A DNA stretch of 10,618 bases from an uncultured Clostridia bacterium (GCA_947381875.1 CANCXY010000107.1:1-10618), one strand, 5' to 3'. Positions 1 through 6,109 are shown, counted from the first letter of the stretch. Notes: generated by a model not told the origin, from the letters alone. Made by a program: numbers and translations.

Positions 1-822
1 CAGAAAACGGTATACCGCATCCAGATCGACACGGAGAAGCTGATTGAGCAAAGCGCGAAAAGGCTGCGGGAGATGGAGCGCATTCACAAGGCGCGCGTTA
101 TTACGCAGACGGCGGACATCCAGATCGACCGGCCGGGCGTCACTTATCAGGAGCGCGGCATCCGTACCGCCGATGTGCAGGAGGGCTATTCTTCTCTGCC
201 GAACGTGCTCGCTATTTTAAGCGAGCAGACGCAGACAAAGCGGGCCACAATCTATGAGATTTTGAAACAGAGCGGGCGGCTGGAGGATTTTCTCAATAAT
301 CCGCAAATGTTCATGGAGCAGGCCGCGCAGATCATCACCGATGCGCGCCGGGAGCTGGCCGTGGACGGCATCAGCTATAAGCGCCTGTACGGTGAGGAAT
401 ATTTCGCACAGGAGATTTTCGACAGCGCGGAATTGATTGCCAACCTTGACCGCAACGCTGTCCCGGTCGATCACAGCGTTTATGACCATATCGTGTATGA
501 CAGCGCAACCGTAGAGCGGCCTTTCGCCCTTGCGCTGGACGACGACCCGGATGTGAAAATGTTTGTCAAGCTACCCGCAAAATTTAAGGTGGACACGCCC
601 ATCGGCAGCTACAACCCGGATTGGGCCGTATATGTCGAAATAGATGGAGCGAAAAAACTGTATTTTATTCTTGAAACAAAGGGCAGCACGAATCTGTTTG
701 ATCTGCGCAGACGGGAGGATTTGAAAATCCGCTGCGGCAAGGCGCATTTCAAGGCGGTCGGCAGTGGGGCAGAGCTGCATGTTGCCAAGGATTGGCGGGA
801 GTTCAAGACACAGAATATCTAA
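1..822 (+). CDS. Type III restriction-modification system, Res subunit (C-terminal part)
   Basis: The reading frame is open from the first base, so this is the last 273 residues of a longer protein; the first in-window ATG at 73 is internal. Type III Res subunits join an SF2 helicase to a C-terminal nuclease and cut DNA with their Mod methyltransferase partner. Only the C-terminal region is visible. It carries the PD-(D/E)XK-type nuclease signature: Asp in NPDW (visible residue 207), then ILETKG with Glu225 and Lys227, followed by a basic segment with CGKAHF. The helicase motifs and the mod gene would lie upstream, outside the window. The catalytic residues are present, so this part looks intact. 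It is probably defence cargo of the element. No clear terminator separates it from the convergent gene 56 bases downstream. Confidence 0.88.
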   Translation, partial: QKTVYRIQIDTEKLIEQSAKRLREMERIHKARVITQTADIQIDRPGVTYQERGIRTADVQEGYSSLPNVLAILSEQTQTKRATIYEILKQSGRLEDFLNNPQMFMEQAAQIITDARRELAVDGISYKRLYGEEYFAQEIFDSAELIANLDRNAVPVDHSVYDHIVYDSATVERPFALALDDDPDVKMFVKLPAKFKVDTPIGSYNPDWAVYVEIDGAKKLYFILETKGSTNLFDLRRREDLKIRCGKAHFKAVGSGAELHVAKDWREFKTQNI

Positions 823-878
823 AGGATAAGCACATGGCAGGGCACTTTCAATGGGAAACCGTTGAGGGCGTCCTGTTT

Positions 879-1478
879 TTATGTCGGCAGGGCATACGAC
901 GGCAGATCACGGGCATTCGACCACTGTTGAATTTTCCGTTCAGAAAGGTATTTGCGGTTGACATAGGTGCGGGGTACATCAGTTATGGCAATGCCAACGC
1001 GCCGGAAAAGAAGATCGTACCAATCGGAAATCGTAATTCCGGTAAAGAAGTCATCGCATTCAATAGTCATGTGAAGGTGCTTGTTTAAGCGCATCTCATT
1101 CAGCCGGAAATTGTCAGTGGTTATCCAGTAATTTCTATCAAAAGCACAATCAATGCGGTATAGGGCGAAGCTGCGAGTTTCCCGAAGTGCGAGAAAATCA
1201 GACAGGGCATAAAAGCCGAACAGCGTGGAATCGTTTACGAGAATCGTGTTAAAGCCGGTATCCAGAAGCTGTAACAATTTCATTTGAGAATATGCGGCCC
1301 ATTCCCGTCTTTCAGAATTACGGCACGAGAAACGTTGCGTTACGCCAAAGAATAGTGCAGTTTGCTCCGGGTTCAAGGATGCCAACACCTTGCGCTGCTC
1401 TGTGAGGTGATCGCTGAACGATTGCTCATATTCTTGATCCACATAGGAATTGTCCGAAAAAACATAGCTCTGGCACAT
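879..1478 (-). CDS. Hypothetical protein, unrecognised family, divergent from an XRE regulator
   Basis: I do not recognise this 199-residue protein. It begins MCQSYVFSDNSYVDQEYEQS and is rich in aromatic and acidic residues, with scattered Cys and Trp. I see no signal peptide, membrane segment, nucleotide-binding loop or HTH; it looks cytosolic and globular. The start is ATG at 1478, preceded by GGGAGG (on the minus strand) at good spacing. A longer open frame reaches back to 1697, but that extension runs through the AT-rich promoter region and into the XRE gene, so it is rejected. The gene converges with the Res gene and diverges from the XRE gene at 1647, across a shared regulatory region with a palindrome over its own promoter. 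That suggests control by the neighbouring regulator. A defence, antitoxin-like or element-maintenance role is possible but not shown. Confidence 0.7.
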   Translation of the reverse strand: MCQSYVFSDNSYVDQEYEQSFSDHLTEQRKVLASLNPEQTALFFGVTQRFSCRNSERREWAAYSQMKLLQLLDTGFNTILVNDSTLFGFYALSDFLALRETRSFALYRIDCAFDRNYWITTDNFRLNEMRLNKHLHMTIECDDFFTGITISDWYDLLFRRVGIAITDVPRTYVNRKYLSERKIQQWSNARDLPSYALPT

Positions 1479-1516
1479 CGCATCCTCCCGCTCCTGCCAT
1501 TTTAAGAATGACAAAA

Positions 1517-1538
1517 GGTATATTTTATCTATTATACC
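1517..1538. promoter_or_regulatory. Operator-like inverted repeat
   Basis: GGTATA and TATACC (1517-1522 and 1533-1538) form a perfect 6-bp inverted repeat with a 10-base AT-only-plus-C spacer. The right arm overlaps the minus-strand -10 element, and the left arm covers the likely transcription start. This is where a repressor of the 879-1478 gene would bind. The adjacent XRE protein is the obvious candidate, by inference. Confidence 0.35.
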
Positions 1539-1539
1539 A
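1531..1539 (-). promoter_or_regulatory. Extended -10 promoter for the hypothetical gene
   Basis: On the minus strand this reads TGGTATAAT, a perfect TGnTATAAT extended -10 element. It lies about 50 bases upstream of the ATG at 1478. No good -35 is seen at 16-18 bases upstream, which fits an extended -10 promoter. Confidence 0.5.
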
Positions 1540-1588
1540 CAATTATATATCAAGTGCATTATAAAAACATCTACTGAATATACAAAAT

Positions 1589-1617
1589 TTGTCGATATTG
1601 GAATAATATTATATAAA
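1589..1617 (+). promoter_or_regulatory. Sigma-A type promoter for the first XRE gene
   Basis: TTGTCG (1589-1594), a 17-base spacer, then TATAAA (1612-1617). The predicted start is near 1624, just before the AGGAGG at 1633 and the TTG start at 1647, giving a very short leader. The surrounding 140 bases are strongly AT-rich compared with both flanking genes. Confidence 0.5.
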
Positions 1618-1646
1618 AATGATCCTAAGGAGAGGAGGTGACGATC

Positions 1647-1997
1647 TTGGCCGACAGGAAAAGTGCGCTGGTGTGTGAAATCGGCCGGCGCATTCAAGCC
1701 CGTAGAAAACAGTTAGGCTTAACACAGGAGCAAACTGCGGAATTATCTGGCTTGTCGCAGCAGTATATTGCCAATGTTGAAAAAGGCAAAAGAGGATTGG
1801 GCGACGACAGCATTATAGGACTGTCAAAGGCGTTACAGGTGAGTACGGATTATATTTTGCTGGGAACTGTCAATGACCGGGATTGTCGCCCCATTATGGA
1901 GCTTATACAACCGCTTAGTGCCGAACAGCTTTTGGACGTGCAGAATCTGATAGGAATATATCTGAAAGCGTGTGGATATTCAAAGGGGCAGGAATAA
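1647..1997 (+). CDS. XRE-family transcriptional regulator
   Basis: A 116-residue DNA-binding regulator with an N-terminal Cro/C1-type helix-turn-helix at about residues 12-66. The core reads IGRRIQARRKQLGLTQEQTA, followed by LSGLSQQYIANVEKGKRG and the family ending VSTDYILLG. The remaining 45 residues form a helical tail, perhaps for dimerisation. I place the start at TTG 1647, because AGGAGG lies 8 bases before it at 1633-1638. A GTG at 1638 in the same frame overlaps that ribosome binding site and is unlikely. The gene is divergent from the unknown minus-strand gene and has its own promoter. It probably regulates itself, its divergent neighbour, or excision functions of the element; the target is inferred from position only. 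Confidence 0.85.
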   Translation: MADRKSALVCEIGRRIQARRKQLGLTQEQTAELSGLSQQYIANVEKGKRGLGDDSIIGLSKALQVSTDYILLGTVNDRDCRPIMELIQPLSAEQLLDVQNLIGIYLKACGYSKGQE

Positions 1998-2030
1998 GGG
2001 CCATAACACCAATGCGAAAGCCCTTCCGAA

Positions 2031-2052
2031 ACATTGTAGCATTTCACAATGT
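2031..2052. repeat. Short inverted repeat after the first XRE gene
   Basis: ACATTGT (2031-2037) and ACAATGT (2046-2052) are perfect 7-bp arms around an 8-base loop. It has no T-tract, so it is not a terminator on its own. It could be a protein-binding site or part of the chain of stem-loops that fills this intergenic stretch. Confidence 0.35.
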
Positions 2053-2072
2053 GATGGAATGACGGGATAGAT

Positions 2073-2099
2073 AAAAAGCCGCGTATTCGCGGCTTTTTT
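2073..2099 (+). terminator. Rho-independent terminator of the first XRE gene
   Basis: GCCGCG, loop TATT, CGCGGC, then six T residues (2094-2099), with five A residues before the stem. It is a strong canonical terminator 75 bases after the XRE stop codon. The A-tract on the left would let it also work on the minus strand. Confidence 0.85.
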
Positions 2100-2149
2100 G
2101 CGTATGTGAACACCTGTGGAATAGTCGCAGTGTGTTCGGTACGCAAAAA
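2095..2149. repeat. Long imperfect stem-loop sharing the T-tract of the preceding terminator
   Basis: TTTTTGCGTA (2095-2104) pairs perfectly with TACGCAAAAA (2140-2149), and GAACAC (2108-2113) pairs with GTGTTC (2132-2137) across a small internal loop. CTG/CAG can add three more pairs. Its left arm is the T-tract of the terminator at 2073-2099, so the two structures cannot both form fully in one RNA. Confidence 0.55.
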
Positions 2150-2199
2150 TGGAAGTAAGTCAAAGATGGTTGTGTAGACCACATAATAGAATAAACAGC

Positions 2200-2238
2200 A
2201 AAGCCATATTTCCCCACAAAGGGAAGTATGGCTTTTTT
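2200..2238 (+). terminator. Terminator-like stem-loop before the second XRE gene
   Basis: AAAGCCATATTTCCC (2200-2214) pairs with GGGAAGTATGGCTTT (2221-2235) with one G-T pair, loop CACAAA, and a run of six T residues at 2233-2238. It is a second strong terminator, 100 bases upstream of the next gene. No gene lies between it and the terminator at 2073, so it may end a short RNA starting in between. Confidence 0.75.
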
Positions 2239-2299
2239 ATTTGTCGAAAATTTCCGATAAACGGCGAAAAAGGCCGATGCCGTGGGCCACCCACTTCGG

Positions 2300-2323
2300 T
2301 TTTGAAAATCAGCTATTTCAAAA
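2300..2323. promoter_or_regulatory. Operator-like inverted repeat upstream of the second XRE gene
   Basis: TTTTGAAA (2300-2307) and TTTCAAAA (2316-2323) are perfect 8-bp arms with an 8-base spacer, ending just before the GGAGG ribosome binding site. The position suits autoregulation by the XRE protein it precedes, or a hairpin affecting translation. Function is inferred from position. Confidence 0.35.
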
Positions 2324-2337
2324 CTGGAGGAAGTAGA

Positions 2338-2622
2338 ATGCAATTCAATCAAAAAGAATTCGGATCACGCCTGCGGGTTCTGCGCACAGGATTACATATA
2401 ACCCAAGAGGAATTAGCGCAAAGTCTCCATGTTGACAAGCAGCATATCAGCCGTATGGAGCGAGGCGTTAAAGCAATATCCATTGATCTTCTGATAGAGA
2501 TGTCAGCCAGATTGCATGTCAGTACGGATTTTCTTTTGACGGGATGTAAGAAAAACAGCAATGTAAGGGCGCAACTGGAAACAGTGATTGCCGAACTGAC
2601 GGATATTGTTCACAATTTGTGA
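2338..2622 (+). CDS. XRE-family transcriptional regulator (second copy)
   Basis: A 94-residue Cro/C1-type helix-turn-helix protein. The domain spans about residues 8-62, with FGSRLRVLRTGLHITQEELA, recognition segment VDKQHISRMERG, and the family ending VSTDFLLTG, followed by a short helical tail. ATG 2338 is chosen because GGAGGAAG sits 7 bases before it. The same frame is open upstream to 2149 but runs straight through a terminator, so that extension is rejected. It shares domain layout with the XRE protein at 1647-1997 but differs clearly in sequence, so the two are not a recent duplication. It lies upstream of the hairpin-rich region and the helicase operon and is a candidate regulator of them. 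Confidence 0.85.
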   Translation: MQFNQKEFGSRLRVLRTGLHITQEELAQSLHVDKQHISRMERGVKAISIDLLIEMSARLHVSTDFLLTGCKKNSNVRAQLETVIAELTDIVHNL

Positions 2623-2662
2623 ATTTGTGGCCCCACAAGGGCCACAAAATGGCCCCACAAGG
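2609..2662. repeat. Palindrome, hairpin and tandem 22-base repeat at the end of the second XRE gene
   Basis: Three overlapping signals lie here. TTCACAA-T-TTGTGAA (2609-2623) is a 15-base palindrome containing the stop codon. TTGTGGCCC (2625-2633) and GGGCCACAA (2639-2647) form a perfect 9-bp hairpin with a 5-base loop. TGGCCCCACAAGG occurs twice (2628-2640 and 2650-2662), 22 bases apart. There is no T-tract, so this is not a simple terminator. It could be a regulator-binding site, an iteron-like array of two, or the start of the structured region downstream. Confidence 0.5.
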
Positions 2663-3246
2663 CCCACGCGGGAATGCGGATAGAAGCCTAAAATATAAGT
2701 AGGCCGCTGAGAAACGGCTCTACCTTGACAACAGAATACCAGCACGGCAGGTACGTTCCCGCTTCTGTGAGCGATCACGGCGAAAGCGCCATGACGCACA
2801 GGAGGCCATGCTGCCGCCCCGCTTTCAGTGGGCGGCGGTATGCGCCGCCTGTGCCGAGCGATTCCTTTCAGCCGGAAAGAAGCCAAGGCAGACTTTTTCG
2901 CCACGACCAGAAGCGGAGCCATCAATGATACGCCTGTTGCCCGGCACGTCAGACCGGGAGCGCCGACCTTACGTTGTAAGCAGTAAGACGTTTGGAAAGC
3001 CTGTGAGCGGCTGCGGGATATAAAAGTCCTATGCCAGCAGCCCGCCTACCGTGTTCCCTTGGGAATATTGGGGCCGATCGGGTCAGTATTTCCCACCATG
3101 CCGGGGGGCGAGCAGCAAATACGGCATTTGAATCTTTGTGGATGTACCGTCATCGACGGCGAATCCGTGCGGCGCGGGTCTGGGCAGCCTCCGGCCCGCG
3201 CCGCATCAGTTTGTCGTTGATGACAGGCGAAATAGAGGAAATAAAA
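2663..3246 (+). other. Hairpin-rich region without a convincing gene; possible structured RNA or long leader of the helicase operon
   Basis: I find no credible coding region in this stretch. It holds many short helices in series. GTAG-GCCG pairs with CGGC-T-CTAC at 2699-2723. GTGA/TCAC closes a GCGA tetraloop at 2767-2778, and GGCG/CGCC lies at 2779-2790. CCGCCC/GGGCGG with inner GCT/AGT is at 2814-2835. CTTTC/GAAAG is at 2865-2879, and CCCGG/CCGGG at 2940-2958. GCGGCTGC pairs with GCAGCCCGC at 3007-3045. TTCCC/GGGAA is at 3054-3065, CCGTC/GACGG at 3147-3159, and a 10-bp GC stem at 3169-3204. Such density suggests RNA structure or a DNA-processing site such as an oriT. I cannot assign it to a known RNA class. 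Small open frames at 2725-2928 and 2808-3023 overlap it but lack proper ribosome binding sites. Confidence 0.45.
3169..3204 (+). promoter_or_regulatory. GC-rich stem-loop 42 bases upstream of the helicase start
   Basis: GCGGCGCGGG (3169-3178) pairs perfectly with CCCGCGCCGC (3195-3204). The loop of 16 bases can pair further. No T-tract follows, so it is not a normal intrinsic terminator. It is the most stable helix of the leader region and may affect helicase expression. Confidence 0.45.
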
Positions 3247-5190
3247 ATGGAAAAGACATCCTCTTTGGGTAAGGCCCATACGGACGCAGAGCGCATTTTT
3301 CGGACGCTCCTGCCCGCGCATGGCCTTGCCATCCGACAAGCGCAGATCGAGCTGTGCCATGAGATGCTTGTTGCAATGTTTTCGGGCCGGGTTTCCCTGT
3401 GCGACGCAGGAGTGGGCATTGGGAAAACGCACGCCTACCTCGTTGCCGGAATCCTCTGGCAGAAGCATCGTCCGCGCGGCTTGCCGCAGACCTTGACGAT
3501 CTCGACCTCCAGCGTGGCCCTGCAAAACGCAATCACAAAGGAATATCTGCCCACGCTTTCAAGGATTCTCGCGGAAGATGGACTGCTCGCCAAGCCCATC
3601 CATGCGGTGATCCGAAAAGGCCGGGAGCGGTATGTCTGCGATTGGCGGCTGATGCAGAGGCTAAAGCAGATTACAGTGAGCGAGCGGATCAGCCCCACGC
3701 GAAAGGCTGCGCTCAAGCAGCTTGGCCGGTTTGTTGATCTGGATGAAGCCGCAGGGCTTTCCGGTTATGACCGCGCCCGTGTATGCGTCCCAGAGGTTTG
3801 CCCGCAAAGCTGCCCCATGCGTGAGATATGCCGCTATCAGGAGTTCTTGAAGCAAGCAAAAAGCGAGGGCATCGACGTTCAAATCTGCAATCACAACTAT
3901 CTGTTGGCCGACGCCATGCACCGGCAGCAGGGAATGCGCCCTCTCTTAAAGGATTATCGCATTCTCATCGTAGATGAAGCCCACAAGCTGCCGGATGCGG
4001 CGCGCCAGATGTATGGACAGGCCGTTTCACTAACCGAACTGAAACAGATGGAAGCCGCGCTGAAAGCAAAACACCTGTTCAAAGCGGCGCGCGGATTGGC
4101 CGACGCGGGAAATTCTCTGATAAGCCTGTTCAAGCGGGAGCCGAAAAAAACCTCGCAGGAGGAGGCTTTTGTTATGACTGAGGAGCGGGCAGCTGCACTG
4201 GATGCGATATGTCGGCTTTTGCATAGCCTCGCCCGCTCAAGCGTCGTTTTGCCGCACATTGTCTGCCGCCAGTTTGAAAAGATGGCGCACTTGTTTGCGG
4301 ATTTCCGGGATGAAAGCCCGGAAAAGGTACTGTACATCCAGTATGACAGGGCCGGGATGCCGACCCTTTGCGCAGCCAGCCGCAAGCTGCCGCAGCAGCT
4401 TACCCGCGACCTTTGGCTGTCGGGGAATCCCGCTATTCTGACATCGGGGACGCTGGCCGCGGGCGGCAGCTTTGCCCGCCCGCGGCAGATGCTGGGGCTG
4501 GAGCGGTTTGCCCAATGCCGGGAGTTTACGGCGCATTCGCCCTTTGACTATCCGCATAACATGCTGCTCTATCTGCTGTCAAGGAGGGAACGCAGTGACC
4601 AATCAGAAACCGAAACAGCCCTTTTCGCAAGGCAAATTCAGGAGCTGATTGCCGCCGCGCACGGCCATGCGCTCGTGCTTTTTACATCCTATACCATGAT
4701 GAGCGCCATCTTTCGAGAATTGAAAGATACCCTGTCTTATCCGCTGTTTGCAGCATGGCGCGGAAACCAGCAGGCCGTCCGGCAATTCAAACAGGCGCGC
4801 AACGCGGTGCTGTTCGCAGCGGGGCCGTGCTGGGAGGGCATCGACTTTCCCGGCGATATGGTTTCGCTGCTCATCCTTGCGCGGCTGCCCTTTCCGGTGC
4901 CAAACCCGGTGAGTGAGGCGGAGCGGGAGCAATACCCCGATCTGCAAGCCTATATCCGCGCGGTTGTCATTCCCGAAATGCAGACCAAACTGCGGCAAGG
5001 GGTAGGCCGCGCCATCCGCACCGAAACAGACACCTGTGTGGTTGCGATATTGGATAGGCGCGCCGCGCCCGGAGGGAAATACCATGCAGAGGTGAAAGAC
5101 GCATTGCCGCCCTGTCCGGTCACAGGCAGGATACAGGATGTGAGACAGTTTATCCGGGTCAGAAAAGGCCCGGAATATTTTTTGCAATGA
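3247..5190 (+). CDS. dinG: DinG-family ATP-dependent helicase (XPD-like, iron-sulphur)
   Basis: A 647-residue SF2 helicase of the DinG/XPD type, expected to unwind DNA 5' to 3' using ATP. Walker A GVGIGKT is at residues 55-61 (Lys60), the DEAH box is at 243-246 (IVDEAHKLPDAA), SGTLA starts the second RecA domain, and QGVGRAIR (584-591) is motif VI. Cysteines for a 4Fe-4S cluster are Cys131 (RYVCDW) and Cys185, Cys189 and Cys195, with an extra Cys180. ATG 3247 follows AGAGGAA at 6 bases. The frame is open back to 3031, but that stretch is low-complexity and lies in the structured leader. It is shorter than E. coli DinG (about 716 residues) and lacks an N-terminal exonuclease domain. It is the first gene of an operon with the resolvase-like protein. 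A role in element DNA processing or in defence is inference. Confidence 0.88.
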   Translation: MEKTSSLGKAHTDAERIFRTLLPAHGLAIRQAQIELCHEMLVAMFSGRVSLCDAGVGIGKTHAYLVAGILWQKHRPRGLPQTLTISTSSVALQNAITKEYLPTLSRILAEDGLLAKPIHAVIRKGRERYVCDWRLMQRLKQITVSERISPTRKAALKQLGRFVDLDEAAGLSGYDRARVCVPEVCPQSCPMREICRYQEFLKQAKSEGIDVQICNHNYLLADAMHRQQGMRPLLKDYRILIVDEAHKLPDAARQMYGQAVSLTELKQMEAALKAKHLFKAARGLADAGNSLISLFKREPKKTSQEEAFVMTEERAAALDAICRLLHSLARSSVVLPHIVCRQFEKMAHLFADFRDESPEKVLYIQYDRAGMPTLCAASRKLPQQLTRDLWLSGNPAILTSGTLAAGGSFARPRQMLGLERFAQCREFTAHSPFDYPHNMLLYLLSRRERSDQSETETALFARQIQELIAAAHGHALVLFTSYTMMSAIFRELKDTLSYPLFAAWRGNQQAVRQFKQARNAVLFAAGPCWEGIDFPGDMVSLLILARLPFPVPNPVSEAEREQYPDLQAYIRAVVIPEMQTKLRQGVGRAIRTETDTCVVAILDRRAAPGGKYHAEVKDALPPCPVTGRIQDVRQFIRVRKGPEYFLQ

Positions 5191-5204
5191 AAGGGGGCGT
5201 ATCT

Positions 5205-5624
5205 GTGCAGCAAAGGGACGAGATCAAAGCATGGGCCTATGCGCGGGATTTTGGCGTATCACCCGCCGTGCTGATTTGCCAGATGACGGAACTGCTGGGC
5301 GAAGCCGAGCGGCAAGGCATCCAGACCGTGGGAGCTTCACAGGACATGAGCAGCGGCAAAGCGCTTGACCGTATGGGGCTGAAAGAAGCATTGCGGGCGG
5401 TGCGCCGCCAATACGCGAACGCGATCCTTGTACATGACGTTCGCCGCCTGAGCGAGGACAAGGCAACACTGCTGCGGATACTGGAAATATTGCAGGACAA
5501 CAATGCTGTTCTGCTTTGCACCGCCGAAGATGCCTATACCGCCCTGCGCAGTATGGGACTATCCCAGCAGCTTTATCAGCGATCTTTTTCCACTGGGATG
5601 GGATTGCCGTGGTTGAGAAAGTGA
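5205..5624 (+). CDS. Resolvase-like serine recombinase N-terminal domain lacking the catalytic serine
   Basis: A 139-residue protein made only of a domain resembling the serine recombinase catalytic fold: YAR near the N-terminus, a Gln after about 13 residues, SGKALDRMGLKEAL in the middle, and HDVRRLSED in place of the usual D-L-S-R-L-G-R-D. At the position of the nucleophilic serine (normally Y-x-R-V-S) there is Phe16, and the second arginine of the DRLxR motif is Glu84. It also has no DNA-binding C-terminal domain. Strand cutting is therefore unlikely; it may be a regulator or partner of the active recombinase downstream. GTG 5205 is chosen because AGGGGG lies 8 bases before it. An alternative ATG at 5187 overlaps the helicase stop codon in an ATGA arrangement and adds six residues. 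Co-transcription with the helicase is very likely. Confidence 0.75.
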   Translation: MQQRDEIKAWAYARDFGVSPAVLICQMTELLGEAERQGIQTVGASQDMSSGKALDRMGLKEALRAVRRQYANAILVHDVRRLSEDKATLLRILEILQDNNAVLLCTAEDAYTALRSMGLSQQLYQRSFSTGMGLPWLRK

Positions 5625-5635
5625 GTTGATAGTAC

Positions 5636-5794
5636 ATGAAAGAGAAAGCAGAGCCGGTGACGCTGGAGCGTGAATACGGTGATTACCATGTAAAAATCTG
5701 CTTTGCGCCGCAGGATGTGCCGGAGGCGGAGGACAGGATACTTGATCTTATCATGCAGGCTTACCTTCAGAGGGTTATGCCGGATGCGATGTGA
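5636..5794 (+). CDS. Small hypothetical protein (52 residues)
   Basis: A short acidic ORF starting MKEKAEPVTLEREYGDYHVK and ending in a helix, LDLIMQAYLQR. It contains no membrane segment or Cys cluster. It begins 11 bases after the resolvase-like gene and ends just before a GC-rich hairpin, so it is probably the last gene of the helicase operon. Composition and codon use look like real coding sequence and match its neighbours. The ribosome binding site is weak (GAGAAAGTGAG about 10-20 bases upstream), so translation may be coupled to the gene before. I do not know its function. Confidence 0.6.
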   Translation: MKEKAEPVTLEREYGDYHVKICFAPQDVPEAEDRILDLIMQAYLQRVMPDAM

Positions 5795-5798
5795 ACAG

Positions 5799-5828
5799 GG
5801 GCGGCAGCTTGACGCTGCCGCCCTCTTA
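5799..5828 (+). terminator. Terminator-like hairpin ending the helicase operon
   Basis: GGGCGGCAGC (5799-5808) pairs perfectly with GCTGCCGCCC (5814-5823), with loop TTGAC. It starts 5 bases after the stop of the 52-residue ORF. The T-tract is weak (TCTTACATTATAT), so termination may be partial. Confidence 0.6.
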
Positions 5829-5858
5829 CATTATATATATATTGGGGAGGGGTCAGCT

Positions 5859-5948
5859 ATGACCATAGCGATTGCGTGTTTGGCTGTTGCTTTCATTGGC
5901 TATGCCTGCTGCGTGGTAGCGGGCAGGGAAGATGACAGAACAAGGTAA
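5859..5948 (+). CDS. Small membrane peptide (29 residues)
   Basis: The ORF reads MTIAIACLAVAFIGYACCVV followed by AGREDDRTR. It has one hydrophobic helix of about 19 residues and a charged C-terminal tail, typical of a single-pass small membrane protein with the tail in the cytoplasm. GGGGAGGGG at 5844-5852 is a strong ribosome binding site 6 bases before the ATG. An AT-rich stretch (TTATATATATATT) just upstream could hold a -10 element. It stands alone between the operon hairpin and the recombinase leader. Function is unknown; too short for any family call. Confidence 0.5.
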   Translation: MTIAIACLAVAFIGYACCVVAGREDDRTR

Positions 5949-6023
5949 GCTGCAATGTCAGTGCAAGGAATAGCAGAGACTTATGCACAGAGAAAGACAT
6001 CCCACGATTCCATTGAGAAAAGT

Positions 6024-6064
6024 CAAGGCTGAATATCTATCTGAAAACAAAAATGACAGCCTTG
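6024..6064. repeat. Inverted repeat in the leader of the recombinase
   Basis: CAAGGCTG (6024-6031) and CAGCCTTG (6057-6064) are perfect 8-bp arms with a 25-base loop. It lies within the 234-base gap (5949-6182) between the small membrane ORF and the recombinase. In the same gap GACCGG (6071-6076) and CCGGTC (6139-6144) form another inverted pair bracketing the predicted promoter. The gap holds no convincing gene; a 29-codon frame from 5983 has no support. Confidence 0.4.
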
Positions 6065-6109
6065 CCAAATGACCGGTTTGAACGTATGATGATGCCATAG
6101 GGCGAACGC

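Noticed and set aside
1479..1697. N-terminal extension of the minus-strand hypothetical gene
   Set aside because: It runs through the AT-rich divergent promoter region and into the XRE coding sequence. The internal ATG at 1478 has a good ribosome binding site.
2149..2337. N-terminal extension of the second XRE gene
   Set aside because: The open frame passes straight through a strong terminator, and the ATG at 2338 has an excellent ribosome binding site.
2725..2730. Perfect TTGACA as a -35 element
   Set aside because: No acceptable -10 sequence is found at 16-18 bases downstream.
2725..3023. Two overlapping small frames (2725-2928 and 2808-3023), one with a CAAC motif
   Set aside because: The AGGAGG before ATG 2808 is only 2 bases away, the other frame starts with TTG and no binding site, and both overlap hairpins. 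A cysteine-containing peptide cannot be fully excluded.
3031..3246. 72-residue N-terminal extension of the DinG-type helicase
   Set aside because: Its sequence is Arg/Ala-rich without family similarity and overlaps strong hairpins. ATG 3247 has a proper ribosome binding site and gives a normal DinG N-terminus.
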